Shown here one piece after another: positions 7,310 through 11,397 of a stretch of DNA of 11,397 nucleotides. Source of the stretch: CAZPRQ01 sp964589415 (GTDB lineage: Bacteria > Patescibacteriota > Doudnabacteria > UBA920). The stretch covers positions 1 to 11,397 of the forward strand of contig CAZPRQ010000039.1 in the NCBI GenBank assembly GCA_964589415.1. Reading direction: 5' to 3'. Within the stretch, counting starts at the first letter, position 1. Every line of letters starts with the position of its first letter. Under the pieces are notes generated by a model. It did no database searches and had not been told where the DNA came from. It worked only from the letters and a program-made list of their open reading frames with translations. The translations under genes were made by a program, and so were the position numbers.

Positions 7310-7373
7310 AAAATCATTTTAACATTTTAACATACTAACATTTTATCATATTATCATACTAACATTTTAACAT
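7310..7373. repeat. left octamer arm flanking the S23-like gene
   Basis: Eight contiguous in-phase units of 8 bp. Seven are good matches to NYTAWCAT (TTTAACAT 7318-7325 and 7326-7333, ACTAACAT 7334-7341, TTTATCAT 7342-7349 and so on) and the first is degenerate. It starts 6 bases after the stop of the PLD gene and ends 22 bases before the S23-like ATG. It is opposite in orientation to the arm at 7743-7910. Confidence 0.92.
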
Positions 7374-7395
7374 TATAAAAAGATAAAGATTAAAT

Positions 7396-7746
7396 ATGGA
7401 TGGTTATTTTGAACAGTTAAAAACTAAAATGGATATCTATGTTCATTTTGTTTATAAATTGACGAAAACTTTCCCTAATGACGAATTATACGGTTGTACT
7501 TCCCAGATACGTAGATCAACTCTTTCCATTGTCCTTAACTTCATTGAAGGTTTTGCCAGAAAAAAACCTGCGGTCAAAAGAAATTTTTGGGAAATATCCT
7601 ACAGCTCCTTGCAAGAATCCAAGTACTTAGTCAGTTTTAGTTTTGAAGAAAAATATATTAATGATGCGGATTTTAAAAAAGCAACCGTTATGGCTGAAGA
7701 AATTGGGGCCATGCTCTGGCGAGCCCTGCAGCCTTTGTCCGATTGA
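7396..7746 (+). CDS. four-helix-bundle protein, S23 / Avd-like family
   Basis: A 116-residue all-helical protein matching the 23S rRNA-intervening-sequence (S23) four-helix family. The diagnostic run is visible: YKLTKTFPNDELYGCTSQIRR (20-40), then SIVLNFIEGFAR (44-55), the counterpart of the usual SIPxNIAEGxxR, then EISYSSLQESKYL (66-78). Family members are small basic homo-pentamers. Known contexts are ORFs within 23S rRNA intervening sequences and accessory proteins of diversity-generating retroelements (Avd). Neither an rRNA nor a reverse transcriptase is in this window. The gene sits between two octamer repeat arms of opposite orientation, and its stop codon TGA (7744-7746) is inside the first unit of the right arm. 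The ATG at 7396 has only a weak AGATAAAG upstream. Function is unknown. Confidence 0.88.
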   Translation: MDGYFEQLKTKMDIYVHFVYKLTKTFPNDELYGCTSQIRRSTLSIVLNFIEGFARKKPAVKRNFWEISYSSLQESKYLVSFSFEEKYINDADFKKATVMAEEIGAMLWRALQPLSD

Positions 7747-7910
7747 TAAAATGATATGATGTTAGAATGTTAAAATGATATCTTGTTAGTATGTTAACAT
7801 GTTAAAATGCTAAAATGTTAAAATGATATCTTGTTAGTATGTTAGTATGCTAGTATGCTAAAATGTTAATATGATGTCTTGTTAGCATGTTAGTATGATT
7901 ATATGTTAAA
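7743..7910. repeat. right octamer arm with 48-bp higher-order period
   Basis: Twenty-one consecutive 8-mers of ATGWTARN type with no phase break. Sets of six form a 48-bp super-unit repeated three times (7767-7814, 7815-7862, 7863-7910). Each super-unit begins with ATGTTAAW, then ATGATRTC, then TTGTTAGY. The arm spans exactly from the S23-like stop codon to the first ATG of the next gene (7911). Confidence 0.94.
7879..7907 (+). promoter_or_regulatory. possible promoter inside the octamer arm
   Basis: TTGTTA (7879-7884) and TATGTT (7902-7907) are separated by 17 bp, each matching four of six sigma-70 consensus bases. Transcription would start near 7914, just before the ATG at 7920. Because unit length is 8, TTG-start and TATG motifs fall 23 bp apart automatically, so the match may be incidental. 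Confidence 0.3.
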
Positions 7911-8180
7911 ATGAGAAGTATGGAGCCCATAATAAAATCTGACATCTTCTTTTTTATAACCGGTGTTGCGGTAATTGCGCTGACAGCCGTTTTAATCGTA
8001 GCACTGTATTACATTGTTAAAATACTAAAAAATGTCCGGTACATATCCGACAAAGCAAAAATAGAAACCGACCACCTGACCGAGGACGTAAAAGAACTTC
8101 GGGAAAACGTGCGGAAAGAAGGTGCTAAGGTTAAATGGTTCGCGGAATTTATTAATAAAATATTTAAACGGTATAAATAA
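7911..8180 (+). CDS. single-pass membrane protein with coiled coil (DUF948-like)
   Basis: An 89-residue protein with a membrane helix at about residues 12-37 (FFFITGVAVIALTAVLIVALYYIVKIL) followed by a charged heptad-like stretch (KAKIETDHLTEDVKELRENVRKEGAKVKW) and a basic tail, KIFKRYK. The layout is like DUF948-type small envelope proteins, which often lie beside YtxH-like genes, as here, but the match is by architecture only. It has no catalytic motif. It may act as a membrane-tethered scaffold; this is inference. The ATG at 7911 continues directly from the octamer array; the in-frame ATG at 7920 (MEPIIKSD) is an equally good or better start. The first 12 bases, ATGAGAAGTATG, are identical to those at the PPOX-like gene start. 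Confidence 0.7.
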   Translation: MRSMEPIIKSDIFFFITGVAVIALTAVLIVALYYIVKILKNVRYISDKAKIETDHLTEDVKELRENVRKEGAKVKWFAEFINKIFKRYK

Positions 8181-8191
8181 ACATAATCCGA

Positions 8192-8211
8192 ATTGCCCAA
8201 GATGGGGCAAT
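8192..8211. other. perfect 7-bp hairpin in the intergenic region
   Basis: ATTGCCC (8192-8198), loop AAGATG, GGGCAAT (8205-8211), 12 bases after the upstream stop. There is no U-run, so termination is doubtful; it could be an mRNA processing or stability element between two co-transcribed genes. Confidence 0.5.
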
Positions 8212-8244
8212 CTGAATGAGCCAAATATTCAAAAAGCTTTAACG

Positions 8245-8307
8245 ATGGCAATGGAGAATTTGGAGCATACAAATTGCGCGGTTGCGGACATGTTGGATTA
8301 TAAATGA
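8245..8307 (+). CDS. possible 20-aa leader ORF coupled to the YtxH-like gene
   Basis: ATG at 8245 opens a 20-codon frame (MAMENLEHTNCAVADMLDYK) whose TGA stop (8305-8307) overlaps the GAGG Shine-Dalgarno of the next gene. The frame stays open upstream to 8122 and overlaps the end of the preceding gene. Overlap of stop and SD suggests translational coupling, but no SD precedes this ORF and no family is recognised. It could equally be a chance frame or a gene remnant. Confidence 0.2.
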   Translation: MAMENLEHTNCAVADMLDYK

Positions 8308-8313
8308 GGTTAT

Positions 8314-8703
8314 ATGGCCAAAAAGCAAGTAAGTAAAGGTTTAAGTACGGGTAAAAAAATTGGCATTGGCGCCGGAGTAGCGGCGGTAGCGGGGGCGGCG
8401 GCGGCAGGCGCCTACTATTTTTACGGCAGCAAAAACGCCGGAAAAAACCGCAAACAACTAAAAAACTGGGCGGAAAAAGCCCAAAGCGAAGCAATTAAAA
8501 AAATGAAGGGCGCATCCAAGGACGCCTACGGCAAAGCCGTGACTCAGGTAATAAAGGGCTATAGGGCGGCCAAAGCAGTTGCCCCGAAAGAACTAGAAAC
8601 TTTAAGCAGCCTACTAAAACGGCAATGGCCAACCATAGCCAAAAAACTGAAGGCCACAAGCGCCGCGGCAACAAAAAAAACAGCAGCCCGCAAAAAAAAG
8701 TAA
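8314..8703 (+). CDS. YtxH-like glycine-zipper membrane protein with Lys/Ala-rich tail
   Basis: A 129-residue basic protein. Residues about 15-39 form an Ala/Gly-rich hydrophobic segment (IGIGAGVAAVAGAAAAGAYY) like the glycine zipper of YtxH-type proteins. A lysine-rich helical region follows (KNRKQLKNWAEKAQSEAIKK), and the tail (about 113-129) is almost entirely Lys, Ala, Thr and Arg, resembling histone-H1 tails. A membrane-tethered protein whose tail could contact nucleic acid or envelope polymers is possible, but that is inference. The start is well supported: GAGG at 8306-8309 lies 4 bases before the ATG at 8314. It is probably in the same transcript as the coiled-coil gene upstream. The CDS is followed by palindromic repeats and a strong terminator. 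Confidence 0.78.
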   Translation: MAKKQVSKGLSTGKKIGIGAGVAAVAGAAAAGAYYFYGSKNAGKNRKQLKNWAEKAQSEAIKKMKGASKDAYGKAVTQVIKGYRAAKAVAPKELETLSSLLKRQWPTIAKKLKATSAAATKKTAARKKK

Positions 8704-8758
8704 ACTATTTAATAAATTGTCCCGCACCAAGCTGCGATCTATCACCTGCAAACTCCCG

Positions 8759-8860
8759 TGTCATCCCGGAATCCTTGAGTGCATCCGAGAGGATATCCGG
8801 GATCCAGTATGAAGTTTGATTCTGGATCCCGGCTCTCGGATGCACTCGGCCGGGATGACA
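8759..8860. repeat. inverted pair of palindromic elements, copies B and C
   Basis: Copy B (8759-8807) runs from TGTCATCCCGG to CCGGGATCCAG. Copy C (8822-8860) is the same element reversed, from CTGGATCCCGG to CCGGGATGACA. Both share the GTGCATCCGAGAG core with copy A in argS. A 14-base spacer separates them, so the pair forms an overall palindrome of about 100 bp. B alone is a hairpin (ATCCCGGA with TCCGGGAT, extended by TCC/GGA). Confidence 0.9.
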
Positions 8861-8912
8861 TAGAGCCCGACCTCGCAAGTAAGCTTCGAGAAATTCGTGA
8901 GATTAAATTTTT

Positions 8913-8958
8913 AAAACAAGGGGAATCCTTGGCAACCAAAGATTCCCCTTGTTTTTTA
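8913..8958. terminator. strong bidirectional intrinsic terminator
   Basis: A perfect 15-bp stem, 8913-8927 with 8941-8955, whose loop continues as TTGG-CAA-CCAA after one mismatch. The outer stem is A-rich on the left and T-rich on the right, giving a U-run in both directions. It serves the plus-strand YtxH-like gene and the convergent DUF1232 gene. Confidence 0.93.
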
Positions 8959-8968
8959 ATTCCCTTTT

Positions 8969-9352
8969 TTAGTTTTTATACAATTTATAAAATATATACC
9001 CGAACAGTAAAAATAACCCTGTCCAAAACAAAATAAACAGTATAATGGCAGCCCAGACTATCCGCTTAATTTTTAATACCCCTATTTTTGCTTTCTCCCG
9101 GCTTTCTTCCAAAACTTCCCTGGGAATAAGTTTAATTGCCAGCCAAAAACCAAGGGGTAAAATTATCAGCTCATCCACCAGACCAAGTACCGGAATAAAA
9201 TCCGGAATTATGTCAAAAGGGCTTAAGGCGTAGCCAACCACTGCCAAAGCCGCCATTTTGGCATACCAGGGCGTTCGCGTGTCCCTGGTTGCCAAATACA
9301 AAGCGTACGCTTCTGCTTTTAACATATTGGTTTTATTCTTTAGCCACGACAT
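8969..9352 (-). CDS. DUF1232 / YkvA-like membrane protein
   Basis: A 127-residue protein with the DUF1232 core at about residues 25-75: TRTPWYAKMAALAVVGYALSP, then FDIIPDFIPVLGLVDELIILP. The motif SPFDxIPDFIPVxGxVDE is diagnostic. One or two hydrophobic segments lie in the core (about 33-48 and 60-77) and a stronger membrane helix at 98-121. Family members are small bacterial membrane proteins without a known biochemical role, so none is assigned. The ATG at 9352 is preceded by CGGA, a weak SD. A TGC-TATAAT extended -10 at 9407-9415 supports independent transcription. It converges with the YtxH-like gene, sharing the terminator at 8913-8958. Confidence 0.88.
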   Translation of the reverse strand: MSWLKNKTNMLKAEAYALYLATRDTRTPWYAKMAALAVVGYALSPFDIIPDFIPVLGLVDELIILPLGFWLAIKLIPREVLEESREKAKIGVLKIKRIVWAAIILFILFWTGLFLLFGYIFYKLYKN

Positions 9353-9406
9353 GGATCCGTAAAAAATTAGATTTTAAAAAACATAATGCCTCAAACAACT
9401 AAAACC

Positions 9407-9415
9407 ATTATAGCA
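9407..9415 (-). promoter_or_regulatory. extended -10 promoter of the DUF1232 gene
   Basis: TATAAT on the minus strand (revcomp of 9407-9412) preceded by TGC (9413-9415). No good -35. This is the same TGC-TATAAT form as at argS. The predicted leader is about 48 nt. Confidence 0.6.
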
Positions 9416-9506
9416 CTTATTCCCCACCTTAAATTTCTAGCAAACGTGGTTAAAGCTAAATGCTCAAATAACCCAGTTATGCCGCCCAATTTTTAACAAT
9501 ACAACT

Positions 9507-9551
9507 TGCTTAAGCGGAAAATTTGACAAAAAAATTTAAGCATAGTAATCT
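9507..9551 (+). promoter_or_regulatory. promoter with flanking inverted repeat, ahead of the secreted-protein gene
   Basis: Consensus -35 TTGACA (9523-9528), 17-bp spacer, weaker -10 TAATCT (9546-9551). TGCTTAA (9507-9513) and TTAAGCA (9536-9542) form an inverted repeat around the -35, and GCTTAAGC at 9508-9515 is itself palindromic. This is a candidate operator. Confidence 0.55.
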
Positions 9552-9587
9552 ATTTTCAAGTCAACGGAGGCTTATTGTATCTTTGGC

Positions 9588-9604
9588 ACTCGATTTCTGA
9601 GTGC
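9588..9604 (+). other. CACTC/GAGTG hairpin in the leader
   Basis: CACTC (9588-9592) and GAGTG (9600-9604) with a 7-base loop, between the upstream GGAGG (9566-9570) and the AGGAG (9632-9636) that serves the ATG at 9644. The same 5-base arms occur in the argS leader. Confidence 0.4.
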
Positions 9605-9643
9605 ATAAGTCTTTGCTGGCGCATTCCAATTAGGAGAGTGACC

Positions 9644-10009
9644 ATGCCACGACGACTACTAAACGTAGCCTTGGTGCTCCTGGCCGCCCTGCTCGTCGCC
9701 AACGCCGCCGCTATTGCGGCCCCGGCGACTCCCGCTACCCTCACTGACAACGTCTTGATGGTGGCCAACCCTGCGAACACCCCCATGGCGCCGAACAACT
9801 ATGCGACGATGAATGGTGCCATCAACCTGGAAGCGAACACTACCGCCGACACCCCGAATGCCGTTGCGGCGATCGGGACGAACAACGCCGACGAAGCTGC
9901 TCAGGATCACAACATTGGTGCGCCACGGAAATTGCCGAACCAGGCCGCCAACAACCTCGCCAACAACATCGCGGCGAATGCAAGGTACAGGACGCCGGCT
10001 AAGATCTAA
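9644..10009 (+). CDS. small secreted Ala/Asn-rich protein
   Basis: A 121-residue protein I do not recognise. It begins with a textbook Sec signal peptide (MPRRLLNVALVLLAALLVANA), with a cleavage site probably in the Ala-rich stretch 21-26. The mature part is low-complexity, very rich in Ala and Asn (about 20 Asn in the whole protein), ends NNLANNIAANARYRTPAKI, and has no Cys, so it is likely exported and flexible. The SD is strong: AGGAG at 9632-9636, 7 bases before the ATG. A second in-frame option exists: GGAGG at 9566-9570, 4 bases before a TTG at 9575. It would add 23 residues with Cys and Trp ahead of the signal peptide, which is unlikely for export. Coding DNA is much more GC-rich than its surroundings. 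Promoter upstream and terminator downstream mark a single-gene unit. Confidence 0.75.
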   Translation: MPRRLLNVALVLLAALLVANAAAIAAPATPATLTDNVLMVANPANTPMAPNNYATMNGAINLEANTTADTPNAVAAIGTNNADEAAQDHNIGAPRKLPNQAANNLANNIAANARYRTPAKI

Positions 10010-10028
10010 CCATCCGGCAGTGTCTGCA

Positions 10029-10061
10029 GGCGGGAGCCCCCAAGCTCCCGCCGTTTTTTTT
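10029..10061 (+). terminator. intrinsic terminator of the secreted-protein gene
   Basis: GGCGGGAGC (10029-10037), loop CCCCAA, GCTCCCGCC (10044-10052), one G, then eight T (10054-10061). A 9-bp GC-rich stem with a U-run, 20 bases after the stop. Confidence 0.95.
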
Positions 10062-10171
10062 ATTCTCCTACCAATCCATACCCCCACAGCTTGCCAATAA
10101 ATAATTTATTAATATAAGACGTATTCACACCAGATGTAACATGATATTACACACGTGAGTCCAAACATCTC

Positions 10172-10355
10172 TGTCATCCCGGAATTTTTAGGGCTGTAAA
10201 AATATCCGGGATCCAGAAGTTGGCTTAGATAGTGGATTTTGGGGTCTCCGCCTGTGCCTCAAGCTTAGTCAAAACTACTCTGGATACGCAAATAGCTTCG
10301 GCGGATAAGTTGGATACACCTGCATACCGATTAGGCAGGCTCCCCCGGGATGACA
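10172..10355. repeat. palindromic elements, copy D and diverged copy E
   Basis: This stretch fills most of the gene-free interval 10010-10484. Copy D (10172-10216) has intact ends TGTCATCCCGG and CCGGGATCCAG but a different AT-rich core that pairs with itself (ATTTTTA/TAAAAAT). Copy E (about 10310-10355) is reversed: it ends CCGGGATGACA but begins TTGGATAC, with an inner CCTGC/GCAGG hairpin. About 93 bases between them show no gene or further clear repeat. Apart from the terminators at 10029-10061 and 10434-10462, I see nothing else in the interval. Confidence 0.75.
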
Positions 10356-10433
10356 TACCTGATGGTTTTTGGACTCACATTTTACTCTGCACCGAACAAC
10401 CATCATTTCAAAGAAGAGATAGAAAGGACAAAT

Positions 10434-10462
10434 AAAAAAGCCGCGGCAATTAAATCCGCGGC
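10434..10462 (-). terminator. intrinsic terminator of the four-helix membrane protein gene
   Basis: GCCGCGG (10440-10446) pairs with CCGCGGC (10456-10462), a 7-bp stem. On the minus strand it is followed by six T (complement of A 10434-10439). It lies 22 bases after the stop codon. Confidence 0.9.
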
Positions 10463-10484
10463 ATATGACTTTTTGAAAGCCAGA

Positions 10485-10931
10485 CTAGGTTCGCATGAAA
10501 TCCAATGTCTTCCTGGCTAAGAAGTAAAACACGTAGCCTGCGAAAGCCAGGTACCAGCTTCCGAAGCATATAGCGTAAACCGCCATAGCCTTTAAGACTG
10601 CTTGCGGCAATGGCGGATTACAGTCACCCTGGGCGTTATGGCCACAGCCCATATAACCGGAGGCCCCAGTGGCGGCAATAGCTGCGGGCAACAGCATAAC
10701 TGCGCAGCGATATACGGCGCGGCCTAATGTAAGACCTTTTACCTCCCAAAATAGCCCAAGAACGCCGACTACAAGGGCCACAATACCATAACCCATGGGG
10801 TGGACTTGCCCTGGAGCTGCGCTGTAGTTACCGAAATACCACCCCATCCAAAAACCGACCGCGGCAAGCACGAGGCCCCAAACTAAAAGCGTTGGGGTCT
10901 CGGCCAACATCTGCTTTTTTTGCCTTTGCAT
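10485..10931 (-). CDS. four-helix integral membrane protein, unknown
   Basis: A 148-residue protein not assigned to a family. Four membrane segments are visible at about 15-34, 47-63, 77-94 and 115-138. Basic residues at the N terminus (QRQKKQ), in the loop 64-75 and at the C terminus (ARKTLDFMRT) imply both ends are cytoplasmic. The loop between helices 3 and 4 holds GCGHNAQGDC (Cys96, His98, Cys104), which could form a disulfide or bind metal on the outer face. The start is decided by the SD: AAGGAG lies 8 bases before the ATG at 10931, while a GTG at 10940 touches the SD and is unlikely. A consensus-like promoter and a GC-rich terminator frame it as a single-gene unit. Confidence 0.75.
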   Translation of the reverse strand: MQRQKKQMLAETPTLLVWGLVLAAVGFWMGWYFGNYSAAPGQVHPMGYGIVALVVGVLGLFWEVKGLTLGRAVYRCAVMLLPAAIAATGASGYMGCGHNAQGDCNPPLPQAVLKAMAVYAICFGSWYLAFAGYVFYFLARKTLDFMRT

Positions 10932-10961
10932 ATGGTACACTCCTTGAACGAGAATACGAAA

Positions 10962-10999
10962 AGAATATGCAAATACCTTTCCCTTGTCAAGCAGACAAG
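10962..10999 (-). promoter_or_regulatory. promoter and overlapping palindrome of the membrane protein gene
   Basis: Minus strand: -35 TTGACA (revcomp of 10985-10990), 17-bp spacer, -10 TATTCT (revcomp of 10962-10967). A perfect inverted repeat, CTTGTC-AAGCA-GACAAG (10983-10999), covers the -35 and is a candidate repressor site. Leader of about 25 nt with the AAGGAG SD. Confidence 0.75.
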
Positions 11000-11000
11000 T

Positions 11001-11018
11001 AAAAAACCCCGCTGCGGG
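11001..11018 (-). terminator. probable terminator of the 11060-11397 gene
   Basis: On the minus strand CCCG-CAG-CGGG (revcomp of 11008-11018) is followed by G and six T. The stem is short, and GC-rich bases around it allow alternative pairing. It lies about 40 bases past the stop codon and just upstream of the next promoter. Confidence 0.5.
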
Positions 11019-11059
11019 CCGGGCTAATGCACGCTACTTAAACTACCTTAAAACTAGGT

Positions 11060-11397
11060 TCAACCTATATCCAAAAAATCTTTAACCTTGCCGTGGGCTA
11101 TGGCAACAGCAGGGTCTGTTTGCAAAGCCAATATATAATGCCGCTTAAAAGCATTGTCCTCTTCTTGGGCAATTAAAAGCTTGGAAGCAAAAAGGAAAAA
11201 TTTTTTTATTTCTTCCGCCCGCGAAGCATTGTCTTGTTCCAAAAGTCCGTCGAGTCCCACAATTAGCTCGGAGAGGTGCCTTAGCCATTCAAACTCAGAA
11301 TTATTTAAAACCAATTCAAAAAGCTTGGCCGGCTGTCCCACCGGCCCGTGTTTTTCTTCATACAAACGCTGCTGGTAATTTAAAAGCAGTTTATGCA
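11060..11397 (-). CDS. conserved hypothetical protein, 5' end beyond the window
   Basis: The frame is open from the window edge (from 11395 downwards) to a TGA at 11060-11062, about 112 residues. A TTG at 11365 could start it, but the frame continues upstream (HKLLLNYQQRLYEEKHGPVG) and reads as genuine protein, so the gene most likely starts outside. It is helical and acidic, without membrane segments. Features are YEEKHGPVGQP, then FEWLRHLSELIVGLDGLL, then FASKLLIAQEEDNAFKRHYILALQTDPAVAIAHGKV. It resembles, from memory, an uncharacterised soluble family seen in proteobacteria, which would be unusual beside CPR-like genes; I cannot name it with certainty. A probable terminator follows. Confidence 0.7.
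   Translation of the reverse strand, partial: HKLLLNYQQRLYEEKHGPVGQPAKLFELVLNNSEFEWLRHLSELIVGLDGLLEQDNASRAEEIKKFFLFASKLLIAQEEDNAFKRHYILALQTDPAVAIAHGKVKDFLDIG

Noticed and set aside
7396..7746. Diversity-generating retroelement accessory (Avd) assignment
   Set aside because: The fold family fits, but there is no reverse transcriptase, template/variable repeat pair or target gene in the window, so only the broad S23/four-helix label is kept.
7743..7910. CRISPR-like array
   Set aside because: Units are contiguous 8-mers with no unique spacers, no conserved 20-40 bp repeat and no cas gene nearby.
8192..8211. Intrinsic terminator after the membrane/coiled-coil gene
   Set aside because: The stem is perfect but no T-run follows, and the next gene is close with a coupled-looking SD.
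8009..8494. 161-residue minus-strand frame rich in Pro and Leu
   Set aside because: It is antisense to two better-supported plus-strand genes and its proline run is the complement of the alanine/glycine-coding segment.
9386..9496. 36-residue plus-strand frame starting MPQTTKTIIALIPHL
   Set aside because: It overlaps the minus-strand promoter of the DUF1232 gene, lacks an SD and matches nothing I recognise.
9659..10087. 142-residue Arg/Gly/Val-rich minus-strand frame
   Set aside because: It is antisense to the secreted-protein gene, runs through that gene's terminator, has no SD, and owes its openness to the GC-rich composition.
10232..10435. 67-residue plus-strand frame
   Set aside because: It runs through the diverged palindromic element and into a terminator, has no SD and no protein-like pattern.

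Overview
The window looks like chromosomal DNA from a small-genome bacterium, most plausibly a Patescibacteria/CPR (Parcubacteria-like) lineage. This is inferred from gene style, not from a marker gene: a long IleRS, short hypothetical genes, a four-helix-bundle S23-like gene, a membrane-plus-coiled-coil gene next to a glycine-zipper YtxH-like gene, weak Shine-Dalgarno use in housekeeping genes, and repeats between and inside genes. TAA and TGA both act as stops, so the ordinary bacterial code fits.

Layout. Positions 63-5686 hold a minus-strand translation block: ileS, a PPOX-type flavin split-barrel gene just upstream of it, and argS. A small minus-strand hypothetical gene (5858-6079) diverges from plus-strand smpB (6126-6557) at a shared promoter. 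Plus-strand genes follow: a membrane-anchored PLD-family nuclease (6752-7303), an S23/Avd-like four-helix protein (7396-7746), a membrane/coiled-coil protein (7911-8180) and a YtxH-like protein (8314-8703). A very strong two-way terminator at 8913-8955 separates these from a minus-strand DUF1232 gene (8969-9352). The right end differs in style, with good SD sites, clear -35/-10 promoters and GC-rich hairpin terminators: a secreted Ala/Asn-rich protein (9644-10009), a four-helix membrane protein (10485-10931) and a partial conserved hypothetical gene (11060-11397).

The most striking content is repetitive. Three intergenic regions are filled almost from stop codon to start codon by tandem 8-bp units, ATGWTARN in one orientation and NYTAWCAT in the other. 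In transcription order, each region begins with the second orientation and ends with the first, so its transcript could fold back on itself. Two regions (3663-3874 and 6553-6751) have the arms nearly touching. In the third the arms (7310-7373 and 7743-7910) bracket the S23-like gene. This resembles an S23 ORF in the loop of a 23S rRNA intervening sequence, but here it lies in an ordinary intergenic location.

A second repeat family is a 39-49 bp palindrome that begins TGTCATYCCGG and ends CCGGRATCCAG. It occurs as inverted pairs in intergenic DNA (8759-8860; 10172-10355, one half diverged). One copy lies in frame inside argS as exactly 16 codons. argS also carries an in-frame 7-bp tandem repeat in the linker before its anticodon-binding domain. 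Functionally the window combines aminoacylation and ribosome rescue with envelope-associated small proteins. The repeats and the S23-like locus are the candidates for something undescribed.
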